A stretch of DNA of 46,536 bases from a virus. The notes under the pieces are model-generated. The model saw only the letters and a list, made by a program, of their open reading frames with translations. It made no database searches and had not been told where the DNA came from. A program made the position numbers and the translations under genes. Shown one piece after another: positions 1-7,868 of the stretch. Numbering within the stretch: the stretch's first letter is position 1; every line of letters starts with the position of its first letter. Location: positions 1-46,536 of IMG/VR virus record IMGVR_UViG_3300048113_000025; one strand, given 5' to 3'.

Positions 1-1414
1 TAGTTAGTACGCCATCTCTTGCTGCAATATCAACACCATCAACCGTACCACCTGCTACGATGTTTCCTGAGACATCTAAAATACCATTTACATCAACTGT
101 AGTAGCATCTATCTGCACTTCTGTATCAGCAACAATATCAAGTTGCCCGTCAGCACTAGAGTTAATGTATAAGCCTGTGTCACGAAATTGAATTTTAGTG
201 TCGGTAGTTGTGGTGTTGCCAATTACTAATGTTTCTTGAAGAGTTTCACCGCCACCTGAAGAAGTGCTTGCAATTGTGCCATCAGCAGCAATCGTAATAT
301 TAGAACCTGCTGTTAAAGAAGCTACAACATTAGTTGTGTCCGTTACATCTGCACTAGCTTCAATGCCATCAAGTTTAGTACCGTCAGCAGCTACGTCACG
401 CCCATCAAATGTACTGTTAGTTGTAATAGCGCCTGTCATAGCGCCACCTGCTTTTGGAAGGGCAGCATCTGCCGTAGTACCTTGAGCAGCAGTAGCGTAG
501 TCCGAAGAAGCAAAAGCTTTGACTTGTGCTAGGTTAGTAACTTCACTGTCCATTAACGCGCCAGCGGCTGTAACATTAACTGTGTCCGTAACGTCTGCAC
601 TGGCTTCAATGCCGTCTAGCTTAGTACCGTCAGTAGCGACATTTCGTCCGTCAAACGTACTATTAGTTGTAATAGCTCCGGTCATTGCACCGCCAGACTT
701 AGGCAAAGCATTTGTAGCTAAGGTTCCTTGAGCTGCTGTAGCGTAGTCAGAAGAATCAAAGGCTTTAACTTGTGCAAGGTTAGTTACTTCAGAATCCATT
801 AATGCACCAGCGGCTGTGACATTTACTGTATCTGTCACATCCGCACTAGCTTCAATTGCATTAAGTTTTGTGTGGTCAGCGTCTGTAAATACATTTGAGT
901 CTGTTGCAGCTTCAACCGCTGCTCGAATCTCTGCATCTGTTTGGTCAGCAGTAGCAGAAGCTTCAATGCCGTCTAGCTTAGTACCGTCAGTTGCTACATC
1001 ACGACCATCTACAGTTCCTGCTACTATAATGTTATTAGTTACAGTAACGCTATCAACATACGCATCTTTAAATCTTACAGAGGTTGTACCGAGGTCTACA
1101 TCGCTGTCCGTGACCGGAACAATGGCTCCGTCTTGAATGCGTACCTGCTCTACAGGAGCGCCACCAACTTCGGAGTAAAACTCAATACGGTTGTTAGTTG
1201 CGCTAACCTCTATTTTGTTTTTAAAATCTTGGTCACCAACTTTACTAATTGCACCGCCCTGTCCTGCACTACCATCGTGAGTATGTCCTGTAGTGCCTAT
1301 AGCTGAGTACGCAAAAGCGTTTAGAATTTGATTGTATTCATTGTTAAAAAGAGAGGCAGTAATTAGATTGCCATCTGCAATTGTGCTTTGTCTTGTGTAG
1401 CTTGTACCTGCCAT
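1..1414 (-). CDS. Tail fibre protein, N-terminal part (runs off left edge)
   Basis: Read on the minus strand from the ATG at 1414, the frame is open to base 1 (471 codons). A good ribosome-binding site (AGGAGA) lies 8 bases upstream, four bases after the preceding stop. The protein begins MAGTSYTRQSTIADGNL and then carries repeats built on DGTKLDGIEASADVTDT and ALPKAGGAMTGAITTNSTFDG, a style common in trimeric fibres of marine phages. The role inferred is receptor binding at the tail tip. Base 1 is the first base of a codon, and the right edge of the window supplies exactly the two missing bases and an in-frame fibre C-terminus (46397-46536). This is therefore probably one 517-residue gene cut by linearisation. 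The fibre call rests on repeat style and position after the tail genes. Confidence 0.8.
   Translation of the reverse strand, partial: MAGTSYTRQSTIADGNLITASLFNNEYNQILNAFAYSAIGTTGHTHDGSAGQGGAISKVGDQDFKNKIEVSATNNRIEFYSEVGGAPVEQVRIQDGAIVPVTDSDVDLGTTSVRFKDAYVDSVTVTNNIIVAGTVDGRDVATDGTKLDGIEASATADQTDAEIRAAVEAATDSNVFTDADHTKLNAIEASADVTDTVNVTAAGALMDSEVTNLAQVKAFDSSDYATAAQGTLATNALPKSGGAMTGAITTNSTFDGRNVATDGTKLDGIEASADVTDTVNVTAAGALMDSEVTNLAQVKAFASSDYATAAQGTTADAALPKAGGAMTGAITTNSTFDGRDVAADGTKLDGIEASADVTDTTNVVASLTAGSNITIAADGTIASTSSGGGETLQETLVIGNTTTTDTKIQFRDTGLYINSSADGQLDIVADTEVQIDATTVDVNGILDVSGNIVAGGTVDGVDIAARDGVLT
330..860. repeat. 246-bp tandem repeat inside the tail fibre gene
   Basis: Equivalent points recur at 363, 609 and 855, a period of 246 bases (82 codons), so the reading frame is kept. 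Two nearly complete units are present. A further partial copy of the DGTKLDGIEA segment lies at about 960-1015. Most differences between units are single-base and often silent. Such repeats set fibre length and are prone to expansion or loss by recombination. Confidence 0.85.
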
Positions 1415-1418
1415 CTAA

Positions 1419-3047
1419 TTATCTCCTGCCTGCGGGAACGTAGTTTATATATAAGCCATTAATTGTGTAAGGCGCAAGTTGGTCATTGCTGCTAATTGTA
1501 TAATTACTTGTGTAGCAACTGCCTTGAATTGTTTGTCTTATGAGTGGGTTGTCTGTTGAGCCGAAATAAGCATCGTTAAAATTAGCAGCGCCAAAAGATG
1601 CGCCGCCCCTTATCTCAGGAAGAACATAAACAGGGGGTTGTTGTACAATCACATCTTCAAAATCAAACTGTACCTTTAAATTTGGTTGTGCGAAACCGCC
1701 TGCGTCTGCGTCTGGGCTTACAGAAATTTTAGCATAGTGTAAAGTCTTGCGTGTACCCATGTCGCCAAAATCTAAGTAAGGAGTTTCATATAAAGCATCA
1801 ATGTTTGCTGCGCTTCCTGAATGTAAAAAAGAAAGCCCTGTGTCGTGGTTATAAATATATCCGTCAGTATCTCCATGAACAACTTGCTCAACGCCAGAAT
1901 GTAAAAATCCACTATCTATTGCAGGCGCTTCAATTCCTTGAGTTTCAGACCACTCAAAACCTTGGCCTGTAAAAGTTCCAATAACTCCTTTAGACAAAGA
2001 AGAGGATTGAGATTGGTTATTGTAATATAATCTGTACTGTGACTTAGACCGAAGCACCACGCTTGTAATTACAAGGTTGTTTATGTTTCTTGTTATTTCA
2101 CTAATAATTCGCTGAATGTTTCTGCTTACAGAAGTTAGCTCAACGTCGCCAATACGTGCTGTACCCGCTAGTGTACGAATACCATCTGGGCTTAAAAATA
2201 CTAGGTCACCGCCAATCTCTTGAACGCTTTGGCCGTCTACACAACCTACGTTTTTAGTAATTGGAATAATAGCAGTGGTTGCATCATTAGATTCAATGTT
2301 TACTAATCTATAAATACTGTTTTGACAAAATATAATACAGTCGCCACGAAAGCTTTTAAGACCTATAACTTTATCTGCTAACCTTACTTCACCTGAACCT
2401 GTGCCGGTAAAGTTGTCCATTTCGTGCAAATGACTATAATATACTTGGTTAGGGTTTTCTGCGGTTCCTCCCACTACAAGGTGGTTGCTGTGTATTGTAC
2501 AGACTTTAGGAGCTTCAGTGTTGTTTACCGTAACCTCACTAGAATAAAAAGTTCTAGTGTTTAATGCTCCAGTGCCTGTCATGTAAAAGTAATAGGGCTT
2601 GTTAGCTCCGTCACAAATTACTACTTCTCCATATACAGACTTACTGCCCTCGTAAATTTCTATCGAGGTTTGTTCTTGGCCTGTGCGAGCCAAAACTGAG
2701 CGACCTGTAAAGGTTGCATAGTTATCGCCGTTAGAGTGTACATTTGCTCTGTTAATTTGTAACCATGTAGCTCCATCATTACTAAAGAAAATGTCTGTTC
2801 CACTACAAACAATAACGCCGTCTGCATATGTTTTAATTCCTAATACGGGTAAACCGCTATTAGGTCTAGCGGCTGAAGTACCGCCATAAGCTGTAAAGCC
2901 GCTAATACGGCGATAGCCGCCATCAGGGTCAACCTCAAAATTACGAAGCTCTGTCGCAATTCCCGGCTGTCCAAGCATTTGTATTTCGTTAAGGTTGGTG
3001 TTTAAGCCACCCTTAGCAGAAAAACCAAAAGGTTGTGAAGCTGCCAT
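1419..3047 (-). CDS. Tail structural protein (possible nozzle/tail-tube protein)
   Basis: 542 residues, starting MAASQPFGFSAKGGLNTNLN. The early segment LRNFEVDPDGGYRRISG and many short beta-rich repeats suggest a propeller-like or beta-sandwich virion protein. It sits directly between the probable tail adaptor gene (2 bases upstream) and the fibre gene (4 bases downstream). That is the position of tail tubular protein B (nozzle) in T7-like phages, although it is shorter than T7 gp12. No signal peptide or membrane segment is seen. The structural role is inferred from order and composition; I do not recognise the exact family. Confidence 0.6.
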   Translation of the reverse strand: MAASQPFGFSAKGGLNTNLNEIQMLGQPGIATELRNFEVDPDGGYRRISGFTAYGGTSAARPNSGLPVLGIKTYADGVIVCSGTDIFFSNDGATWLQINRANVHSNGDNYATFTGRSVLARTGQEQTSIEIYEGSKSVYGEVVICDGANKPYYFYMTGTGALNTRTFYSSEVTVNNTEAPKVCTIHSNHLVVGGTAENPNQVYYSHLHEMDNFTGTGSGEVRLADKVIGLKSFRGDCIIFCQNSIYRLVNIESNDATTAIIPITKNVGCVDGQSVQEIGGDLVFLSPDGIRTLAGTARIGDVELTSVSRNIQRIISEITRNINNLVITSVVLRSKSQYRLYYNNQSQSSSLSKGVIGTFTGQGFEWSETQGIEAPAIDSGFLHSGVEQVVHGDTDGYIYNHDTGLSFLHSGSAANIDALYETPYLDFGDMGTRKTLHYAKISVSPDADAGGFAQPNLKVQFDFEDVIVQQPPVYVLPEIRGGASFGAANFNDAYFGSTDNPLIRQTIQGSCYTSNYTISSNDQLAPYTINGLYINYVPAGRR

Positions 3048-3048
3048 A

Positions 3049-3819
3049 TTATATAAATCTCACTCTGTCATCTTTAATGATAGTAGGTGCTGCTTCAATA
3101 AGATTTGAGCGCATACTACGCAAACCTTTTTTATAATCATCTGCTGCAAAAGAAGCAGCTTGCGGATTATCTTTAAACTGATGAATGTAATATCTTGCAC
3201 GAGCCAGTAATACTGTGCTATACATTTCTGGGAATACTATCTCGTCACTGTATGCAACGAGCTTTGTGGGTAAGTTATAAGCATAAAACCAAATACGATA
3301 TACCTTGTCTGGTATAGGACTCAATCCAAACTTACGTGAGTCAGGACTTCTTATAACGCTATCTGGAATACCATAGGATTGACTATCTGCATCATCTAAA
3401 TTTTCTCCAATGCGTCTAAAGGTTTTCCAAGCTTCAGTAGTCAAAAATTTAAGATTCTTTGCAGAATATGGAGCTGTTTCTCCACTTACGCCTACTGTAG
3501 TAGCATAAAAATTATCCCAGTCTACTGAACCATAATCGGTTTTCATTGAATCGCTAGAAGGTTTTAGTTCAAAAAATCTTTGTCCTGCTACAGTCTCAAC
3601 ATACACGTTGCCGTACATAGGGTCAGTCTCTCCACTTTCACCAGCAGAAAGAAAAGGCCATTGAGGTTCTGAGTTAATAATGTCAAAGTATGCTTTGTTA
3701 ATAGAATCTTTAACATGGCCCTGAACTCCTACAGCAGAAGAAAAGTTAGCCGAATCCAGAGTAACTTCATTTAGTTCTCTAAGAAGTTCATTGGTTAAGT
3801 CTAAGTAAGATGTTGCCAT
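3049..3819 (-). CDS. Head-tail adaptor / tail tubular protein A-like
   Basis: 256 residues. The N-terminus (SYLDLTNELLRELNEVTL, then a helix ending AYFDIINSEPQWPF) resembles adaptor proteins that dock under the portal in podoviruses (T7 gp11 and related proteins). The C-terminal half is helical (YSTVLLARARYYIHQFKD, then a basic helix). It lies downstream of the capsid gene and 2 bases before the next tail gene, matching the usual order capsid, tube A, tube B, fibre. An AAAGG ribosome-binding site lies upstream of the ATG. The fold assignment is from pattern and position only. Confidence 0.6.
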   Translation of the reverse strand: MATSYLDLTNELLRELNEVTLDSANFSSAVGVQGHVKDSINKAYFDIINSEPQWPFLSAGESGETDPMYGNVYVETVAGQRFFELKPSSDSMKTDYGSVDWDNFYATTVGVSGETAPYSAKNLKFLTTEAWKTFRRIGENLDDADSQSYGIPDSVIRSPDSRKFGLSPIPDKVYRIWFYAYNLPTKLVAYSDEIVFPEMYSTVLLARARYYIHQFKDNPQAASFAADDYKKGLRSMRSNLIEAAPTIIKDDRVRFI

Positions 3820-3851
3820 AGGTTCTATTGCCTTTTAATTTGTTAAAGATT

Positions 3852-3871
3852 GGGGGCCTTTTACAGCCCCC
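3852..3871 (-). terminator. Hairpin after the capsid gene (possible terminator)
   Basis: A six-base GC stem (GGGGGC / GCCCCC) with an 8-base loop lies about 20 bases past the capsid stop on the minus strand, followed by AATCTTTAACAAATT. There is no clean T run, so it is more likely an attenuator or mRNA 3' stabiliser than a complete terminator. It would let capsid mRNA exceed tail mRNA. Confidence 0.5.
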
Positions 3872-3889
3872 GCACTTAATGGTTACTAC

Positions 3890-4870
3890 TTATGCGCCAG
3901 CAGCTAAGCTGAAGAATGCACCAACCAGTGCTTCAGGTCGAAGAACCTTAACACCAAATACGTGCAAACCACGACAGATGTCACCAAAGCTATCTGGGTC
4001 ACGAATGACCTCAGTGCTAGTGATAGTCTGTGCAGTACAAATAGCTGACATGTGACCAGCAAGAATCTTGCCGTCGGCAGCAGCGGTCGCAGCAATGTTG
4101 TTAGACTTATACATGCTAAAGCCACGAAGCAAACCAGAAGTAACAAGACCGTTACGAATGGAGCCTTGACCAGCATTAAAGTCAACAGACAGAAGCTTAG
4201 AACCTGACTTAGACAACTGCTCGTAGAAGCTAGGTGGTGCAACTACCCAACGACCTTCTTCGGGTACATTTTGCTCATCAAGCAGTTTAGCCATGTGAGC
4301 AAGTACGTCAAGCGGGTCATTAATAAGCAGGTTGATAGACTTAGCAGCCTCATCATAAGTTCCTACTACAGTACCAGTTGTGTCATCATCAGCACCTAGA
4401 ACGTGGTTTGGAGCTGAAGCAGACAGACCAGCAAAGCCAGCAGCGATTACAGCAGCGTCAAATGCGTCACGCAGGGCGTAAGCAGCAGATGAAGCAGCAA
4501 CTTCTTTGAAGTTTACGTGAGACATAGAAGTTTCAATGTCGTCTACGATGAACTTAAAGGCGTTGGCTGAATCGACAACCAGATTGATTTCTTGGTCAGT
4601 TAGTTTAGTGGCGGTAGTGTCAGCACCACGAGTGTAAGCACTAACGCTGATTACTGGCTCTTTGATGATTCGTACAGAATCACCGAAAGCGGAAATTTCA
4701 CCTTCGTAGTCAGTGTTAGTGATAGCTTCTGCAACCGATGCTTTACGGAAGAAGTTAAGAACCTTCTTAGAGTAAATAGCTGGCAGGAAGTAAGAATTAG
4801 TTTGTCCTGCTACTTGGTTGTCGAAGTTACCGGGGGCTGGGTCGCCTGCGCCTTGAAAATATTGTGCCAT
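3890..4870 (-). CDS. Major capsid protein
   Basis: 326 residues, starting MAQYFQGAGDPAPGNFDN. The segment FLPAIYSKKVLNFFRKASV followed by a GDSVRIIKEPVISV strand and a long helix with VDDIETSMSHVNF is typical of HK97-fold capsid proteins of T7-like and marine podoviruses. It lies directly downstream of the scaffold gene and is bounded by hairpins on both sides of the pair, suggesting separate high-level expression. It has a strong AAGGAAAC ribosome-binding site. The length fits this family (about 320-400 residues). Confidence 0.9.
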   Translation of the reverse strand: MAQYFQGAGDPAPGNFDNQVAGQTNSYFLPAIYSKKVLNFFRKASVAEAITNTDYEGEISAFGDSVRIIKEPVISVSAYTRGADTTATKLTDQEINLVVDSANAFKFIVDDIETSMSHVNFKEVAASSAAYALRDAFDAAVIAAGFAGLSASAPNHVLGADDDTTGTVVGTYDEAAKSINLLINDPLDVLAHMAKLLDEQNVPEEGRWVVAPPSFYEQLSKSGSKLLSVDFNAGQGSIRNGLVTSGLLRGFSMYKSNNIAATAAADGKILAGHMSAICTAQTITSTEVIRDPDSFGDICRGLHVFGVKVLRPEALVGAFFSLAAGA

Positions 4871-4905
4871 GATTATGTTTCCTTATGAATTAAAGACAAT
4901 TGTTG

Positions 4906-5700
4906 TTAAGCTACTACTCTGCCTTCCATAATGGCTTTGTCGATTTCTTTTTCATGTTTATCGTAATCAGCCATAGACAGGGCAGCAATCTCCCTTTGTG
5001 ACCATACTTTTGCTTCTTTAGCATCAACAGTAGTTGTTTTAGTTGATACCATATCAGCCGCTGAAGCTTTGGTCGAAGTTTGTGACTGTTGCGAAGTACC
5101 TTGAGAAACTTGGATACCGCTTTCTAATTTATATAAATCAATAGCTTTGACTGCCAAATCTACGTTGTTTGGATTATTATACACCCAGTCTTGAATGGCT
5201 TCCGGCTGTGACTTGGCCCACGAATGGAACTCATCACTTTTGCGAATGTCTGCAAAGTCAGGATGTGCAGAGTAAAGAGTTTGTTCTGCTTCTTTACGTG
5301 CAATCTTAGCTTCACGCTCTTCAAGTGCTAAGAGCCTATCATCAGTCTCTACAGCGGGTGCTGTTTCTACATACTCGTCCTGAACTTGTTCTGCTTCTAC
5401 TGTATCCTCGTGACGAACGGCCTGTTCAACTTGCTGTGTCATTCGAGCTTCGGCTTGAAGTTCTTGTTCTTTCTGTTTAAACTCATTAATCTTAGTATCG
5501 TAGTGTTTCTTTAAATCATCGTATCGCTTTTTATAATTAGCGTTTTCTTCATCAGGGGCTGCTTTAGAGGTGGCCTGACTAGGTTTATGATAAATTCCAT
5601 CAGCACTTTGAAAAGGAGCGTCTTGTTCGCCGCCATAGTCTTTTCTCATGTTGTATGGGTTTGCTGTTTCTTCTTGTTGTACTTCTTGTACTTCACTCAT
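4906..5700 (-). CDS. Capsid scaffolding/assembly protein
   Basis: 264 residues from the ATG at 5700 (MSEVQEVQQEE). A longer reading begins at a TTG at 5736, but the ATG has AAGGAG at ideal spacing and is preferred. The protein is acidic and Gln/Glu-rich, with a long predicted coiled coil (about residues 55-150) and a basic/helical C-terminus ending DYDKHEKEIDKAIMEGRVVA. These are typical scaffold features, and it lies immediately upstream of the capsid gene. It would nucleate procapsid assembly and be removed or degraded on packaging. Confidence 0.85.
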   Translation of the reverse strand: MSEVQEVQQEETANPYNMRKDYGGEQDAPFQSADGIYHKPSQATSKAAPDEENANYKKRYDDLKKHYDTKINEFKQKEQELQAEARMTQQVEQAVRHEDTVEAEQVQDEYVETAPAVETDDRLLALEEREAKIARKEAEQTLYSAHPDFADIRKSDEFHSWAKSQPEAIQDWVYNNPNNVDLAVKAIDLYKLESGIQVSQGTSQQSQTSTKASAADMVSTKTTTVDAKEAKVWSQREIAALSMADYDKHEKEIDKAIMEGRVVA

Positions 5701-5795
5701 CGTCACTGCTCCTTTTGGGGCTTGTCGTCTTTTCAAGGTAGCTACTCGGCTCGCGACTGCTGAATAGGGCTTGATACTACAAGGTGGCCTCTAGG

Positions 5796-5837
5796 TTAAA
5801 ATTAAAAGTGATAAGGGGCCTTTCGGGTGGCCTTATC
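5796..5837 (-). terminator. Terminator between ADP-ribosyltransferase-like gene and scaffold
   Basis: On the minus strand the stop codon of the 5833-7635 gene lies in a stem: GATAAGG ... CCTTATC with an inner CC/GG pair. It is followed by a T-rich tract (ACTTTTAATTTTAA). This fits a Rho-independent terminator or attenuator that separates terminase/portal expression from scaffold/capsid. The stem spans 5810-5837 and the T-rich tract lies at 5796-5809. Confidence 0.55.
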
Positions 5838-7635
5838 GTTTGCGTACACTGGGCATTGCATTAGCGCCTAACATCTGGTCATGGACTTCCTTATCAGGGT
5901 CTTCCATTTCCTCGTTAGTCAATATGCCGCCACCCATGTACTTTTTCATTAAACCGCCATCATACGCACGTTCAGCATCATCCATTATGGCCTGAAGCTT
6001 ATCCGTACCTATTTGGTCAGTTGCTTTTCTGGTGAAAACAAATTCACCATCCGACAACCTTGCGGGTATCGAATCTGATGTACCAGTTCCGGGGCCTTTT
6101 ACAGCGCCTTCACCAGCAAATTCTCCGGCAATATCCATGACCTTATCAAAGATAGTACCTAGTCGCTCATCGCCTTCAATAGCGTTAAGCAAGTAATCTT
6201 GGTCTTCTGGAGTAAGGGCTTGGTCTAACACAAAGCCTGCGTACTCGTCTTCCATTTCATCGTCTGGAAGTTGTGTAGCTTTTACTGCTTCCATTTCTTC
6301 AGGTGGAATGTTATCATATGTATCTACTGGCATGTCAGGAGCCATTAACGAACCGCCCATTGCAAAATCTTCACGGCCTTCATTTTCTGCATCCATTTGC
6401 ATTCTAGCTTTCATGCTAACCTGACTATCAAAAGAATCTTCTACGTTTTGCCAACGCTCAAAAATTTTCATTTTTTCTTCTTTTGTTTCAGCTTTGTCCA
6501 TAGACTTTTCCATTTGACCGTATAGGTTAATGTACTTGTCTACATCGGATACTTCACCGCCTTCATTCTTTTCTACACGCTCTTCTGAGCTTGCAAAGCT
6601 AGTAAGCTTTTTAAAATCATCTGTAGACAATAAAGGCTTAGACTCTTCGTCAATCTGTGTGCGGTGGAGGTCAGTAATAAATTCAGCGATAGATTGCTTA
6701 GACTCTACAATAGGAGAATCAGCAACAGCGCTCAAAGATTCCATAATATACGCTTTGTCCATCTTTTTGTTGCCGCCTTGGAACTTAAAAGAGTTTACAA
6801 GTTTTGTAGTGTCTTTTAAGTTTTCTGCTACAACTTTAGGGGCTTCGGACTCTGCGCTTCCCTGTACCTTAGATACGGCCTCTGCCATTTCTTCGACTTC
6901 TTTTGGCATAGAAGGTTCAGGGCCACGAGCAGCTACAACATCTTTACGTGCTTCAGACAATAAAGAATCTGCACCTTCTGCTGCTGCTTGAGCTACTGAG
7001 CCTACTGCGTATTTTATTTTAGGTACTTTCATTTCACTGCCTCTATTTTTTTTAGTTCTTTCTAGAACTTTTTTATTTTTAATTTTTATAACTTCAGGGT
7101 CGTAAACTGTGTATTCTATTTTACCGCCCACTTGTTTTAACTTAGAATCTCGTGCATCTTTTAGTGCAGCTTTAATCCCATATTTAGTGAATAGCTTATC
7201 TGCATCTTGGTCTGTTAAGTTTAGTATTTGTCTCCAAAACTTAGGCTTGTTTAAATCTAACTCTTCTAGATTTAATCCTTCTGCGTCTATTAGTTTTTTT
7301 AATTTTTCTTGAACCTCTTTATCTTGTTCATTGAAATTCTTGCGAGTAACCAAAACTTCACTATCTTTTACATTTGCTTCAACTTCATATAAAATAGGAG
7401 TGCCACCCCTTTTTCTTTCAATGGCTGCTTCTACATATTGTTTGCCATAAAGCTTTCTAAGTTTTGCTGGAGTAATGTTAGCATAACCTTCTGCTATGTC
7501 CTGTTCGGGAGTAAATGAAAAACCTTTTCCAAAAGCTGTTTCAGATGCAAACTCAGAATCAAAAGAATCAAAATTTTTCTTAGCTCCATGAAAAAGTTTC
7601 ATTGCCCCTTTCGATAACAAGCTTGCTGCTGACAT
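5833..7635 (-). CDS. Virion-associated protein with N-terminal ADP-ribosyltransferase-like domain
   Basis: 600 residues. The N-terminal 190 residues show the layout of ADP-ribosyltransferase-like domains of phage polyvalent proteins: LFHGAKKNFDSF (H16, G17), GKGFSFTPEQDIAEGYA (residues 36-52), a YEVEANV strand (83-89), and YGIKAAL ... YTVYDPEVIKI (152-184). The middle is charged and probably coiled. The C-terminal part holds KGPGTGTSDSIPARLSDGEF (about 511-530), a motif I know from many phage virion proteins. It lies between the portal-side genes and the scaffold, and its ATG overlaps the previous stop (TAATG). The role inferred is a packaged effector, injected with the DNA, that could modify host proteins (compare T4 Alt). 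NAD-dependent activity is not proven, because the R-S-E/H-Y-E triad cannot be assigned with certainty. Confidence 0.65.
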   Translation of the reverse strand: MSAASLLSKGAMKLFHGAKKNFDSFDSEFASETAFGKGFSFTPEQDIAEGYANITPAKLRKLYGKQYVEAAIERKRGGTPILYEVEANVKDSEVLVTRKNFNEQDKEVQEKLKKLIDAEGLNLEELDLNKPKFWRQILNLTDQDADKLFTKYGIKAALKDARDSKLKQVGGKIEYTVYDPEVIKIKNKKVLERTKKNRGSEMKVPKIKYAVGSVAQAAAEGADSLLSEARKDVVAARGPEPSMPKEVEEMAEAVSKVQGSAESEAPKVVAENLKDTTKLVNSFKFQGGNKKMDKAYIMESLSAVADSPIVESKQSIAEFITDLHRTQIDEESKPLLSTDDFKKLTSFASSEERVEKNEGGEVSDVDKYINLYGQMEKSMDKAETKEEKMKIFERWQNVEDSFDSQVSMKARMQMDAENEGREDFAMGGSLMAPDMPVDTYDNIPPEEMEAVKATQLPDDEMEDEYAGFVLDQALTPEDQDYLLNAIEGDERLGTIFDKVMDIAGEFAGEGAVKGPGTGTSDSIPARLSDGEFVFTRKATDQIGTDKLQAIMDDAERAYDGGLMKKYMGGGILTNEEMEDPDKEVHDQMLGANAMPSVRKR

Positions 7636-7868
7636 TATTTTTCCTCTACTCTTTGACGGGCTTCTATTGCCTGTTCTTTTAAGTTTATTAGGTTAGCCAG
7701 TGAACTCGCTTTCCCCTGCCTGCGGTACAGACCCAGTTCCGATGTTTCCACCGCCAGTCCCTGTAGCTCCAAGTTCCGTAGGTTGTTGAGGTGCTCCTTC
7801 AGGGCCTCCCATAGCTCCGGGTTGTTGACCAGCGGCCCCAGCCGTCCCGCCATCTCCTTGTCCAACAT
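7635..7868 (-). CDS. Small head-region protein overprinting the end of the portal gene
   Basis: 77 residues (MLDKEMAGRLGPLVNNPELW ...). The start has a clear AGGAGC site 6 bases upstream, inside the portal gene. The frame overlaps the last 176 bases of portal in another frame, and the stop overlaps the next ATG (TAATG). The sequence is a helical, Leu-rich protein (PELWEALKEHLNNLRNLELQ, then LYRRQGKASSLANLINLKEQ). I recall similar small proteins beside portal genes in other phages. The normal protein-like composition, against a Gly/Gln-rich portal tail, argues that this frame is real. Function unknown. Confidence 0.75.
   Translation of the reverse strand: MLDKEMAGRLGPLVNNPELWEALKEHLNNLRNLELQGLAVETSELGLYRRQGKASSLANLINLKEQAIEARQRVEEK

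Noticed and set aside
264-1136. Three plus-strand open frames rich in Ser/Val/Ala (264-485, 519-731, 816-1136)
   Set aside because: They are the complementary strand of the fibre repeats. They resemble each other only because the fibre repeats do, and have no ribosome-binding sites.
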